From: Vulcanimicrobiota bacterium | Lineage (GTDB): Bacteria; Vulcanimicrobiota; Vulcanimicrobiia; Vulcanimicrobiales; Vulcanimicrobiaceae | Reading direction: 5' to 3' | NCBI GenBank assembly: GCA_030040695.1 | Contig: JASHTE010000101.1 | Coordinates: 1-7,344, forward strand | Length of the DNA stretch: 7,344 nucleotides | In this document: positions 6,141-7,344 of the stretch, piece after piece | Position numbering within the stretch: position 1 is the stretch's first letter | How the letters are laid out: each line of letters begins with the position of its first letter | Translations under genes and position numbers: made by a program | The notes under the pieces: model-generated | The model's database searches: none | Told to the model about the DNA's origin: nothing | Seen by the model: only the letters and a program-made list of their open reading frames with translations

Positions 6141-6146
6141 CTCCTT
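6141..6146 (-). promoter_or_regulatory. Ribosome binding site of the secreted hydrolase gene
   Basis: Minus-strand AAGGAG ends five bases before ATG 6135, in the 12-base gap after the enolase TAA. It fixes the hydrolase start and indicates translation from an mRNA read through from eno, as there is no room for a separate promoter outside the enolase coding sequence. Confidence 0.8.
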
Positions 6147-6147
6147 A

Positions 6148-7344
<1,197 letters not shown>

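Overview
The window is a gene-dense, GC-rich bacterial chromosome segment. It holds six protein genes, one of them cut by the right edge, and two tRNA genes. I see no insertion sequence, CRISPR array, phage gene or integration scar. The organism is a bacterium that makes isoprenoids by the MEP pathway, because ispH is present. Lipoprotein and Sec-type signal peptides show that it exports several hydrolases. The taxon cannot be fixed from sequence alone. The mix of an S53 (sedolisin) peptidase, a GGT-like enzyme and a GC-rich genome would suit a soil lineage from an acidic habitat (for example Acidobacteria-, Actinobacteria- or Eremiobacterota-like), but this is a weak guess.

Layout, left to right. 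Bases 1-79 have no recognisable gene. A tRNA-Glu(UUC) gene with encoded CCA lies on the minus strand at 80-154. Only about 40 bases away, on the plus strand, a tight three-gene run starts: an exported GGT-like Ntn-hydrolase (195-1934), a small integral-membrane methyltransferase of the isoprenylcysteine carboxyl methyltransferase type (1931-2497, overlapping the previous stop as GTGA), and ispH (2536-3486). A minus-strand run converges on it with only one base between the stop codons. In transcription order this run is enolase (7344 to 6148, 5' end outside the window), a secreted alpha/beta-hydrolase of secretory-lipase type (6135 to 4993, 12 bases after eno), a tRNA with CAU anticodon that looks like isoleucine-2 (4933 to 4862), and a lipoprotein S53 peptidase (4798 to 3488).

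Working together: enolase and IspH are central-metabolism housekeeping enzymes (glycolysis; last step of the MEP isoprenoid pathway). The other genes are mostly exported or membrane proteins: a GGT-like peptidase or acylase, a membrane methyltransferase, a lipase-like esterase and a surface-anchored serine-carboxyl peptidase. Three predicted exported hydrolases among housekeeping genes suggest extracellular nutrient scavenging, but nothing proves that they act in one pathway. I found no convincing new multigene system. The points most worth a second look are the S53 peptidase (very short N-terminal region, lipid anchor, altered calcium site), the GGT-like enzyme lacking canonical gamma-glutamyl-binding residues, and the overlapping GGT/methyltransferase/ispH arrangement.
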